Below, in pieces: positions 7,417 to 14,042 of a stretch of DNA of 64,000 nt (its first letter is position 1; each line of letters starts with the position of its first letter). The notes under the pieces were generated by a model. That model was not told where the DNA came from, made no database searches, and worked only from the letters and a program-made list of their open reading frames with translations. The translations under genes and the position numbers were made by a program. Origin of the DNA: Ruminococcus sp. (GTDB lineage Bacteria > Bacillota > Clostridia > Oscillospirales > Ruminococcaceae); the NCBI RefSeq assembly GCF_024691275.1, contig NZ_JAILNU010000084.1:1-64000 (forward strand), read 5' to 3'.

Positions 7417-8643
7417 ATGAAATTCAATACATCTTTGCTTCACAATTCAAAATTCAACGGCGAAGATAAAGGAGCAACTCTCCCTCCGCTTTATCAGGTC
7501 AGTGCATTTGCCTGTGAATCGGCAGAACAGCTTGAAAAGGTGTTCAACAACAAAGCGGCAGGCTTTTCGTATACAAGAGTGGGAAATCCCACAGTCAGCG
7601 CCTTTGAGAACCGTATAGCCGCACTCGAAGGCGGTATAGGAGCAGTTGCCTGTTCATCGGGAATGGCTGCAATAACCGCAGTCCTTCTAAATATACTTCG
7701 TTCAGGGGACGAGGTCATAGTCAGCACGGGACTCTTCGGCGGTACTATCGACCTTTTCAATGACCTTAAAGCTTTCGGCATTACAGCTCATTTCCTTGAA
7801 GCTATAACCTATGATACCGTGACAGCTGCGGCAAATGAGAATACTAAGGCTGTTTTTACTGAGCTTATCGGCAACCCTAAACTCGATGTTGTTGACCTTG
7901 ACAGCGTTTCAAAGGCTTGCAGTGAGAAAAGGATCCCTCTTATAGTTGACAGCACTACGGTAACTCCCTACATCATAAATCCGCTGAAGCACGGCGCTGA
8001 TATAGTCGTTCATTCATCGTCAAAGTATATCAACGGCAGCGGAAATTCCATCAGCGGCATCATCGTTGACAGCGGCAGATTCAAATGGGATACGGAAAGG
8101 TATCCGGGATTTGAGAATTATGTGAAATTCGGACCGTTTGCGTTCCTTTCAAAGCTGAGGAACGGCTTATGGCGCAATACAGGCGGCTGTCTTTCGCCGT
8201 TCAATGCATATATGAATATAGTCGGACTCGAAACCCTCGGTCTGCGTATGGAGCGCTGCTGCGACAACGCACTGAAGCTCGCGGAATTTTTTGAGTCCCT
8301 TGACAATATACAGGTGAACTATCCTGCGCTTACGTCTTCTCCTTATTATGAGCTTGTGCAGAGAGAGCTTTCGGGAAAAGGCGGAGCTATCGTTACTATC
8401 AGAGCAGGCAGCAAGGAAAAAGCCTTCAAGCTTATGGACAGTATTGAATTTGCTTCTGTAGCCACCAATATAGGTGATGTCCGAACCCTTGTGATACACC
8501 CTGCAAGCACCATCTATACTCACAATACCGAGCAGCAGCGTATAAGTGCGGGAGTATATGACGATACTATACGCATAAGCGTTGGTATAGAAGATATAGA
8601 CGATCTTATCGAAGATTTCAGACAGGCGACAGAGCGCCTGTAA
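7417..8643 (+). CDS. metY: O-acetylhomoserine sulfhydrylase (MetY-like PLP enzyme)
   Basis: This is a Cys/Met metabolism PLP enzyme of the trans-sulfuration fold, 408 aa. It has the N-terminal SLLHNSKF / GATLPPLYQVSAF signature of O-acetylhomoserine sulfhydrylases, GFSYTRVGNPT, the CSSGMAAI cofactor loop and SSSKYINGSGN with PLP Lys203. MetY normally makes homocysteine from O-acetylhomoserine and sulfide; in the Wolinella succinogenes system a MetY uses a protein thiocarboxylate as sulfur donor. The genes immediately downstream (TusA, thioredoxin, carrier, E1, JAMM) fit that mode. The start at 7417 follows GGTGA and gives a family-length protein; an upstream in-frame start would run through the 7359 hairpin. 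Cystathionine gamma-lyase-type activity is the main alternative. Confidence 0.88.
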   Translation: MKFNTSLLHNSKFNGEDKGATLPPLYQVSAFACESAEQLEKVFNNKAAGFSYTRVGNPTVSAFENRIAALEGGIGAVACSSGMAAITAVLLNILRSGDEVIVSTGLFGGTIDLFNDLKAFGITAHFLEAITYDTVTAAANENTKAVFTELIGNPKLDVVDLDSVSKACSEKRIPLIVDSTTVTPYIINPLKHGADIVVHSSSKYINGSGNSISGIIVDSGRFKWDTERYPGFENYVKFGPFAFLSKLRNGLWRNTGGCLSPFNAYMNIVGLETLGLRMERCCDNALKLAEFFESLDNIQVNYPALTSSPYYELVQRELSGKGGAIVTIRAGSKEKAFKLMDSIEFASVATNIGDVRTLVIHPASTIYTHNTEQQRISAGVYDDTIRISVGIEDIDDLIEDFRQATERL

Positions 8644-8655
8644 AGGAGGATAAAT

Positions 8656-8901
8656 ATGGCTGATTTCAATATTACTGATTCGATCGACATCACTGATGTC
8701 AATTGCCCTATAACTTTTGTTAAGGCAAAGATCGCTCTTGAGGAGCTCGATGACGGAGATATCCTCTCCATTAAACTCAACGATGGTGAGCCCGTTCAGA
8801 ACGTCCCTAAGAGCATCAAGGAAGAAGGACACAAGGTGCTCAGCCTTTCAGATAACGGCGACGGTACATTTGAACTTATCGTGCAGAAGGTCGGTGACTG
8901 A
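8656..8901 (+). CDS. TusA-family sulfur carrier
   Basis: The 81-aa protein has the TusA/SirA fold length and an N-terminal DVNCPITFVKAK motif, with Cys17 as the persulfide-accepting residue (CPxT rather than the commoner CPxP). TusA proteins pass sulfane sulfur from cysteine desulfurases to acceptor proteins. A good ribosome binding site (AAAGGAGG) precedes the ATG 12 nt after metY. Its position between a desulfurase and a thiocarboxylate carrier module suggests that it relays sulfur to the carrier/E1 pair. Confidence 0.88.
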   Translation: MADFNITDSIDITDVNCPITFVKAKIALEELDDGDILSIKLNDGEPVQNVPKSIKEEGHKVLSLSDNGDGTFELIVQKVGD

Positions 8902-8902
8902 T

Positions 8903-9220
8903 ATGCCTGCAATGATTAGCAATGCCGAATTCGACAGCGAGGTCCTGGGCTCAGAGCTGCCCGTACTTGCTGATTTCTATTCGGACAGCTGCATACCCTG
9001 CAAGCGTATGTCGCCTATACTGAGCCAGCTTGAAGCAGAATATGCAGACAAGATCAAAATTGTGAAAATAAACACAAACTTCGAGAAGGAGCTTGTGGAA
9101 AAATACAGTATATTAGCCGCTCCGACGCTTATCCTCTTCAAGAACGGTGAGGAAGTTTCACGTATCAGAGGTGCGGCAAAAAAAGACGATATAATAACTC
9201 TTATAGATCAGACTATTTAA
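8903..9220 (+). CDS. Thioredoxin
   Basis: A compact 105-aa thioredoxin with the active site CIPC (Cys30, Cys33), an Asp-Phe-Tyr strand before it and the cis-proline motif AAPTLILFKNGE. The ATG at 8903 starts directly after the TusA stop codon. Longer in-frame extension into the TusA gene is rejected, because that segment is the out-of-frame shadow of tusA. The probable role is to reduce persulfides or disulfides in the sulfur relay. Its likely reductase is the thioredoxin reductase-like gene at 10667. Confidence 0.92.
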   Translation: MPAMISNAEFDSEVLGSELPVLADFYSDSCIPCKRMSPILSQLEAEYADKIKIVKINTNFEKELVEKYSILAAPTLILFKNGEEVSRIRGAAKKDDIITLIDQTI

Positions 9221-9233
9221 GGAGCGTATAAAT

Positions 9234-9440
9234 ATGAATATAACAGTTGCAGGAGTAAAAAAGGAAGTTGCAGACGGACTTACCGTTGCACAGCTCGTAA
9301 TTGACGAAAAGGTGGAAACACCTGAATACGTAACTGTCACTATCAACGATGATTTCGTGGATCACGGTCAGTTCGAGGGTACTGTTCTCAAGGACGGCGA
9401 TACAGTAGAATTCTTATACTTTATGGGAGGCGGTCAGTAA
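9234..9440 (+). CDS. ThiS/HcyS-like ubiquitin-fold sulfur carrier with masked C-terminus
   Basis: A 68-aa beta-grasp protein of ThiS/MoaD size, with ribosome binding site AAGGAG 9 nt before the ATG. The C-terminus reads LYFMGGGQ: the diglycine needed for adenylation is followed by a single Gln. In Wolinella HcyS, an extra C-terminal residue after the GG is removed by the JAMM protease HcyD before activation by HcyF. Homologues of both partners follow immediately here (9440 and 10249). I therefore read it as a HcyS-type carrier for homocysteine or cysteine synthesis rather than as thiamine ThiS. No thiG, thiH or moaE gene is nearby. The stop overlaps the next start by one base. Confidence 0.88.
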   Translation: MNITVAGVKKEVADGLTVAQLVIDEKVETPEYVTVTINDDFVDHGQFEGTVLKDGDTVEFLYFMGGGQ

Positions 9441-10252
9441 TGGCATTTACAAATGAACAGATCGAACGCTATTCACGTCACATAATCCTTAAAGAGGTCG
9501 GAGCAAAGGGACAGAAGAAGCTCCTTAACGCGAAAGTCCTCGTGATCGGAGCAGGCGGTCTCGGCGCTCCTGTTGCTATGTATCTTGCAGCAGCAGGTAT
9601 CGGCACTATAGGTATTGCGGACGCTGATGAGGTAGATCTCTCTAATCTCCAGAGACAGATCATCCACCAGACAAAGGACGTTGGTAAGCCGAAGGTACAG
9701 TCCGCAAAGGAAACTATGGAGGCTATGAACCCTGATGTCAAGGTCATAACTTACCACGAGTTCATCACCAGCGAGAATATCCTCGATATCATCAAGGACT
9801 ATGACTTCATTATCGACGGTACCGATAATTTCCCTGCAAAGTTCCTCATCAATGACGCTTGCGTAATGGCTAAGAAGCCTTTCTCACACGCAGGTATAAT
9901 CCGTTTTCAGGGACAGCTCATGACATATGTCCCCGGTCAGGGTCCGTGCTACCGCTGTGTATTCAAAGAACCACCTCCGAAGGACGCTGTACCTACCTGC
10001 AAGCAGGCTGGCGTTATCGGTGCAATGGGCGGCGTTATCGGCAGTCTTCAGGCTATGGAGGCTGTTAAGTATATCCTCGGAGTAGGCGATCTCCTCACAG
10101 GTTATCTCCTCACTTATGATGCTCTCAAAATGCAGTTCAGAAAGGTAAAGCTCCCCAGCGATACCCATAACTGCGCTGTATGCGGCGATAACCCCACAAT
10201 AACAGAGCTCATCGACTACGAACAGGCAGAATGTGACGGTGTTGGTCTATGA
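9440..10252 (+). CDS. E1-like adenylyltransferase (MoeB/ThiF/HcyF family)
   Basis: 270 aa. It has the YSRHIILKEVGAKGQKKL opening of the MoeB/ThiF family, the GAGGLGAP nucleotide loop (38-45), DADEVDLSNLQRQ, Zn cysteines C170/C173 and C245/C248, and Cys187 in PTCKQAGVIGAMGG. It activates the carrier C-terminal glycine as an acyl-adenylate and helps convert it to a thiocarboxylate. It is similar to, but separate from, the E1 domain of the 485-aa fusion and lacks a rhodanese domain, so sulfur probably comes from the TusA-like protein. It is translationally coupled at both ends: a 1-nt overlap with the carrier and a 4-nt overlap with the protease. Confidence 0.92.
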   Translation: MAFTNEQIERYSRHIILKEVGAKGQKKLLNAKVLVIGAGGLGAPVAMYLAAAGIGTIGIADADEVDLSNLQRQIIHQTKDVGKPKVQSAKETMEAMNPDVKVITYHEFITSENILDIIKDYDFIIDGTDNFPAKFLINDACVMAKKPFSHAGIIRFQGQLMTYVPGQGPCYRCVFKEPPPKDAVPTCKQAGVIGAMGGVIGSLQAMEAVKYILGVGDLLTGYLLTYDALKMQFRKVKLPSDTHNCAVCGDNPTITELIDYEQAECDGVGL

Positions 10253-10662
10253 TTAAACTCAATCAAAGCGATTACGATAAAATAGTTGCTCACGCAAAAA
10301 GCGAAGCTCCCGTAGAAGCCTGCGGACTTATTGCAGGCGAGCTGAACGGCGATGACAAGATAGTGAAAAAGGTCTATATCCTCACAAATGTCGATCATGC
10401 AGATGAGCATTTTACCCTTGACCCGAAAGAGCAGCTCTTTGCCGTTAAGGATATGAGAGCAAACGGGCTCACTCCTCTCGGCAACTGGCACTCTCACCCT
10501 GTTTCGCCGTCACGCCCTTCCGATGAGGACAAAAGACTTGCCTACGACAGCAGTGCGAGCTACCTTATACTCTCGCTTATGGACGAGGAGCCTGTTCTCA
10601 ATTCCTTCCATATCGAGGGCGATAAGTCCGAGAAGGAAGAGCTTGTTATAGTACAGGACTGA
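10249..10662 (+). CDS. JAMM/MPN+ metalloprotease (Mec/HcyD-like)
   Basis: 137 aa with a complete JAMM active site: Glu23 in PVEACG and the HxHx7SxxD motif, His81, His83, Ser91, Asp94 (HSHPVSPSRPSDED). Bacterial JAMM proteases of sulfur loci hydrolyse isopeptide or peptide bonds after a carrier diglycine: Mec of Mycobacterium frees cysteine from CysO, and HcyD of Wolinella trims the carrier and releases homocysteine. Candidate substrates here are the GGGQ tail of the 68-aa carrier, the internal AGG-SG junction of the 485-aa fusion, and carrier-amino-acid adducts. It overlaps the E1 gene (ATGA). Confidence 0.93.
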   Translation: MIKLNQSDYDKIVAHAKSEAPVEACGLIAGELNGDDKIVKKVYILTNVDHADEHFTLDPKEQLFAVKDMRANGLTPLGNWHSHPVSPSRPSDEDKRLAYDSSASYLILSLMDEEPVLNSFHIEGDKSEKEELVIVQD

Positions 10663-10666
10663 TGGT

Positions 10667-11575
10667 ATGTTGTATGATGTGATTATTCTCGGCAGCGGCC
10701 CTGCGGGACTGTCTGCTGCTGTTTACGCGAGCCGCGCAGGACTGAGCTTTGCGGTTGTCGAAAAGGAGTACATGGGTACGGGACAGATCGCCTATACCGA
10801 ACAGGTGGATAACTACCTCGGATATTTCGGGATTGACGGTTTCTCTCTCGGTGAAAAATTCCGCGAACACGCAGAGGCTTTGGGTACCGCATTCATCGAC
10901 GGCGAAGTTACTGAGCTGTCGAAAAATGAAAACGTCTGGAAGATCAGGCTTGCCAACGGAAATTCCTTCGAGTCAAAGACTGTGATATATGCTCTCGGCG
11001 CTTCACCTAAGAAGCTCGGCATTGCTGGCGAAGAAAAACTCTCAGGCAGGGGCGTTTCCTATTGTGCCATCTGCGACGGAGCTTTCTTTGCGGAAAAGAC
11101 CGTCACTGTCATAGGCGGCGGAGATACTGCGCTGGGAGATGCTCTGTATCTCTCGAAAACCGCGGAAAAGGTCTATATCATGCACCGCCGCGGAAAGTTC
11201 AGAGCCAATGCTGCACTTGTGAAAAAGGCGGAAGAAACTGCGAATATCGAGTTCGTCCTCGAAGCTCTCCCGACTGAGATAAAAGGGGAAGATTCGGTAA
11301 CGGGAATTAAGTATTCTCAGAACGGTTCGGAAAAACTGCTCAGTACAGACGGAGTGTTCGCCGCTGTGGGATCGCTGCCTAATACAGCATTGCTCAGAAG
11401 TATTGCCGAGCTTGATGAAAGCGGCTATATCATCGCAGGTGAAAGCTGCATCACTTCGGCTGAAGGCTTATTTGCAGCAGGTGATGTGCGTACAAAGACT
11501 GTCCGTCAGGTCATAACAGCTGCCGCAGACGGTGCAAATGCCGTAGTATCGGCATTGGACTATATCAGCAAATAA
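10667..11575 (+). CDS. Thioredoxin reductase-like flavoprotein
   Basis: 302 aa with the FAD-binding GSGPAGLSAAVYASRAGL motif near the N-terminus, the redox pair CAIC (Cys133, Cys136), the NADPH-binding GGGDTALGDAL motif (about 150-160) and the C-terminal GLFAAGDVR. It should reduce the thioredoxin encoded 1.5 kb upstream with NADPH. It is the last gene of the metY-to-reductase transcription unit and ends just before a hairpin terminator. General housekeeping thioredoxin reductases look the same, so the dedicated role is inferred from position. Confidence 0.92.
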   Translation: MLYDVIILGSGPAGLSAAVYASRAGLSFAVVEKEYMGTGQIAYTEQVDNYLGYFGIDGFSLGEKFREHAEALGTAFIDGEVTELSKNENVWKIRLANGNSFESKTVIYALGASPKKLGIAGEEKLSGRGVSYCAICDGAFFAEKTVTVIGGGDTALGDALYLSKTAEKVYIMHRRGKFRANAALVKKAEETANIEFVLEALPTEIKGEDSVTGIKYSQNGSEKLLSTDGVFAAVGSLPNTALLRSIAELDESGYIIAGESCITSAEGLFAAGDVRTKTVRQVITAAADGANAVVSALDYISK

Positions 11576-11581
11576 TTCTGT

Positions 11582-11613
11582 ATGCACAGGCTGTGAGGTC
11601 TGTGCATTTTTGT
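11582..11613 (+). terminator. Terminator of the sulfur operon
   Basis: 8-bp stem ATGCACAG/CTGTGCAT (11582-11589 and 11600-11607), 10-nt loop, then TTTTTGTTT. Confidence 0.75.
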
Positions 11614-11614
11614 T

Positions 11615-11647
11615 TCCTGAGTTATAGACGCAACCTATAACTCAGGA
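11615..11647. repeat. Perfect 13-bp inverted repeat upstream of cysK
   Basis: The arms at 11615-11627 and 11635-11647 (left arm TCCTGAGTTATAG) are exact complements around a 7-nt loop. There is no U-tract on either side. It sits 26 nt before the cysK -35, so it is either a second terminator-like structure or a regulator site. Confidence 0.55.
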
Positions 11648-11672
11648 TAAATAAATACAATTAAAAAAGGTA

Positions 11673-11734
11673 TTGCATTTTTACATGGCATGGTATATAA
11701 TATACTTAACAGATAGGAATTATAGTTTACTATC
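11673..11734 (+). promoter_or_regulatory. cysK promoter and putative Rrf2 operator
   Basis: -35 TTGCAT (11673-11678), 17 bp, -10 TATAAT (11696-11701). Ten nucleotides after the -10 lies GATAGGAATTATA (11712-11724), which then runs into TTTACTATC, forming an imperfect palindrome GATAG...CTATC (11712-11734). The same 13-mer occurs 9 nt after the -10 of the divergently facing rrf2 gene. Confidence 0.65.
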
Positions 11735-11751
11735 AGAAGGAGGAAATTATT

Positions 11752-12684
11752 ATGTCAAAAATTTATAAAGGTGCAACCGGCCTTATCGGTAATACTCCTC
11801 TTGTGGAGTTCACAAATATTGAAAAGTCTCAGGGCATTGAAGCAACTGTGCTCGCTAAGCTCGAATACTTCAATCCCGCAGGAAGCGTTAAGGACAGGAT
11901 CGCTCTTGCTATGATCGAGGACGCTGAAAAAAGAGGAGTTCTCAAGAAGGGCGCAACTATCATTGAGCCTACGTCAGGTAATACAGGTATCGGTCTTGCT
12001 TCAATAGCTGCCGCAAAGGGCTATAAGATAATCCTTACAATGCCTGAGACCATGAGCGTTGAGAGAAGAAATATCTTAAAGGCTTATGGCGCAGAGATCG
12101 TTCTTACTGAAGGCTCAAAGGGCATGAAGGGCGCTATCGCTAAGGCTGAGGAGCTTGCAAAGGAAACTCCGAACAGCTTTGTTCCTGAGCAGTTCGAGAA
12201 TCCTGCAAACCCTGAGATACACAGACTTACAACAGGTCCTGAGGTATGGAACGATACCGACGGAAAGGTAGATATCTTTATTGCAGGTGTAGGTACAGGC
12301 GGTACTGTAACAGGTACAGGTGAATACCTCAAGTCCAAGAACCCGAATGTTAAGGTCGTTGCAGTTGAGCCTGAAGATTCTCCTGTTCTTTCAAAGGGAA
12401 CAGCAGGTCCGCACAAGATACAGGGTATCGGTGCAGGATTTGTTCCAAAGACTCTCAATACAGACGTTTACGACGAGGTTATCGCAGTTTCCAATGAGGA
12501 TTCATTTGAGACTTCAAAGCTCATCGCAAAGCAGGAGGGCGTTCTTGTTGGTATCTCATCAGGTGCTGCTTACTATGCAGCATTAGAGCTCGCAAAGAGA
12601 CCTGAGAACAAGGGCAAGACTATCGTTGCACTTCTTCCTGACAGCGGTGACAGATACTATTCAACACCTCTTTTCAACGACTGA
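11752..12684 (+). CDS. cysK: Cysteine synthase (O-acetylserine sulfhydrylase)
   Basis: 310 aa, the usual CysK length. It makes cysteine from O-acetylserine and sulfide with PLP. It shows [15 protein letters not shown] at the start, PLP Lys in NPAGSVKDR, the substrate loop [10 protein letters not shown], the cofactor phosphate loop [10 protein letters not shown] and the C-terminal [11 protein letters not shown]. Ribosome binding site GAAGGAGG precedes the ATG. It is monocistronic with its own promoter and terminator and converges on a CymR-like repressor gene. In Bacillus CymR works as a complex with CysK, so a CysK-sensing loop is plausible here. Confidence 0.96.
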   Translation: MSKIYKGATGLIGNTPLVEFTNIEKSQGIEATVLAKLEYFNPAGSVKDRIALAMIEDAEKRGVLKKGATIIEPTSGNTGIGLASIAAAKGYKIILTMPETMSVERRNILKAYGAEIVLTEGSKGMKGAIAKAEELAKETPNSFVPEQFENPANPEIHRLTTGPEVWNDTDGKVDIFIAGVGTGGTVTGTGEYLKSKNPNVKVVAVEPEDSPVLSKGTAGPHKIQGIGAGFVPKTLNTDVYDEVIAVSNEDSFETSKLIAKQEGVLVGISSGAAYYAALELAKRPENKGKTIVALLPDSGDRYYSTPLFND

Positions 12685-12692
12685 TAAGCATT

Positions 12693-12726
12693 AACAGCTC
12701 AGACTTCATAGGTCTGAGCTGTTTTG
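12693..12726 (+). terminator. cysK terminator
   Basis: 12-bp perfect stem AACAGCTCAGAC/GTCTGAGCTGTT (12693-12704 and 12712-12723), 7-nt loop, followed by TTTTG. Confidence 0.85.
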
Positions 12727-12740
12727 TATTTGTATGTGCA

Positions 12741-12775
12741 GAAAAATTCCCGAAGATTTTTTGATATCTTCGGGA
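12741..12775 (-). terminator. rrf2 terminator
   Basis: 10-bp stem TCCCGAAGAT/ATCTTCGGGA (12748-12757 and 12766-12775). On the reverse strand it is followed by AATTTTTC. Confidence 0.75.
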
Positions 12776-12785
12776 TACTTCTTAT

Positions 12786-13232
12786 TTATATATAGTACAT
12801 TGGTTCGATCTGACCGATCTGCTTTTCTGTAAATCTATCCGCAAGATCTTTCAGGGTAAGGTTCAGTGAGAACTTCTGAAGATATTCGTTGACAGGCGTC
12901 CAAAGACATTCGGATATTGTTTCAGTTGCCGTCGGCTCAAGCTGATCGTTGAATACAGAAGGCGCAAATATCGTATCATCGAGGGCATTTACGATCTCGT
13001 TGATAGTTATATCGGCAGGATCACGGGCAAGAGCATAACCGCCGCCTGAACCTTTGACACTTTTCAGAAAATCAGCGTGTTTCAGAAGCGGGACGATCTG
13101 TTCAAGGTATTTTGCTGAAATATTATTGCGCTTGGACACTGCGTTAAGCTTTACTATATTATTGCCTTTTGAATTAACGGCAATATCTATAAGAGCAATA
13201 ATTCCACATTCGACCTTTGATGATACTCTCAT
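12786..13232 (-). CDS. Rrf2-family transcriptional regulator (CymR-like)
   Basis: 148 aa with an N-terminal winged helix (MRVSSKVECGIIALIDIA, SAKYLEQIVPLLKHADFLKSVKGSGGGYAL) typical of Rrf2 proteins. Only one cysteine lies in the C-terminal half (SECLW), so the three-cysteine cluster site of IscR is absent. The tail QIEPMYYI resembles the C-terminus of Bacillus CymR, the master cysteine repressor. It lies convergent to cysK and shares a 13-bp promoter motif with it, so autoregulation and control of cysK are likely. Ribosome binding site AAAGGAG. Confidence 0.9.
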   Translation of the reverse strand: MRVSSKVECGIIALIDIAVNSKGNNIVKLNAVSKRNNISAKYLEQIVPLLKHADFLKSVKGSGGGYALARDPADITINEIVNALDDTIFAPSVFNDQLEPTATETISECLWTPVNEYLQKFSLNLTLKDLADRFTEKQIGQIEPMYYI

Positions 13233-13253
13233 TTTATTCAGCTCCTTTATTTT

Positions 13254-13304
13254 TATAATTCCTATCAGTATAATAAGTATAACATAAAAGCTGAATTATT
13301 TCAA
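13254..13304 (-). promoter_or_regulatory. rrf2 promoter with putative autoregulatory operator
   Basis: Reverse strand: -35 TTGAAA (13299-13304), 17 bp, -10 TATACT (13276-13281) with an upstream TG. GATAGGAATTATA (13254-13266) begins 9 nt after the -10, the same placement as at cysK. Confidence 0.7.
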
Positions 13305-13330
13305 GTATTTTTGCTATAAAATTTGTTTAT

Positions 13331-13439
13331 AAAAAGTAATAGGCAGGTAATTAATCTGCCCGAAACTTAAAGAAGCTCGGCAGAGCGTATTTTATCGGCA
13401 TTTGCTTGAGTTGCTGCCCGCAGATGCCTTGCCATCGTT
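13331..13439 (-). ncRNA. Candidate small RNA
   Basis: A strong promoter faces this ~109-nt stretch and there is no open frame in it. The predicted transcript contains GGCAT/ATGCC and GGGCAG segments that can pair, and ends in a GGCAG/CTGCC hairpin (13342-13360) followed by ATTACTTTTT. I do not recognise a known riboswitch or RNA family. It ends about 25 nt before the rrf2 promoter, so it could be an independent sRNA or a distal leader for rrf2. Confidence 0.4.
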
Positions 13440-13445
13440 TGTTAT

Positions 13446-13474
13446 ATTATATCATTTTTTCGACTGATCGGCAA
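13446..13474 (-). promoter_or_regulatory. Promoter of the candidate small RNA
   Basis: Reverse strand -35 TTGCCG (13469-13474), 17 bp, -10 TATAAT (13446-13451). Confidence 0.6.
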
Positions 13475-13650
13475 GAGGATTAATAAATAAACGTATTTAA
13501 GGTAAATTATCTGTATATACATATATTTATTCATATGTATTATTATCCATATTGTATAAGTGCTCGTGCTATTTTAACAATGAACTAAGTGATAATTTTG
13601 TGAAAAATGCCAAAAATAATTAGAGGGCTATATTTACCCGATTTTTCCGC

Positions 13651-13679
13651 TTGCTTTTTTTATTTATAAAGGTTATAAT
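13651..13679 (+). promoter_or_regulatory. Probable promoter of the polysaccharide operon
   Basis: -35 TTGCTT (13651-13656), 17 bp, -10 TATAAT (13674-13679). It would give a leader of about 355 nt before the first gene. Confidence 0.5.
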
Positions 13680-13685
13680 TGAATC

Positions 13686-14042
13686 GTATAGGGCTTGACC
13701 ATATACATTTAAAATTAATAAAAAATTTTGTTCAATAAGATCTGCCTGCATTTGTTTTACGGTATGTCTATGAAGCACGTCCCCCGAAGTCACGGCTTTA
13801 TACCGCGCGGTATCCACTTTGACCGCTCCGATCGTAACGGCTTGTTCAGCAGACCAATTTATTATTATTGAAAACATCGGTCGTCTGCGTATTTGGCAGT
13901 AATGATGCTGAATATACGGGCGGCAGTATTCTGTCTGTGCGTTTTTACAGGCATATCCGGGGTATTGTCGTTTATTATGAACGCTTTTTATAAGCGTAAG
14001 CAAAGAGTGATTTCTTAATTAATATTTAGGAGATGTAATTTA
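13686..14042 (+). promoter_or_regulatory. Long leader of the polysaccharide operon
   Basis: No gene is supported here. The stretch includes a perfect 14-bp palindrome ATACCGCGCGGTAT (13800-13813) and a small hairpin ACGCTT/AAGCGT (13981-13997). One forward frame between about 13875 and 14019 has a hydrophobic run (FCLCVFTGISGVLSFIM), so a decayed end of a membrane protein is possible. Long leaders are known on glycan operons controlled by processive antitermination. Confidence 0.4.

Noticed and set aside
9234-9440. Carrier as thiamine ThiS
   Set aside because: It does not end in GG, no thiG/thiH/thiF thiamine set is adjacent, and the operon partners are MetY, E1 and JAMM.
13620-14003. Reverse 127-codon open frame before the glycan operon
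   Set aside because: No ribosome binding site, atypical composition, and it overlaps the probable operon promoter and leader.
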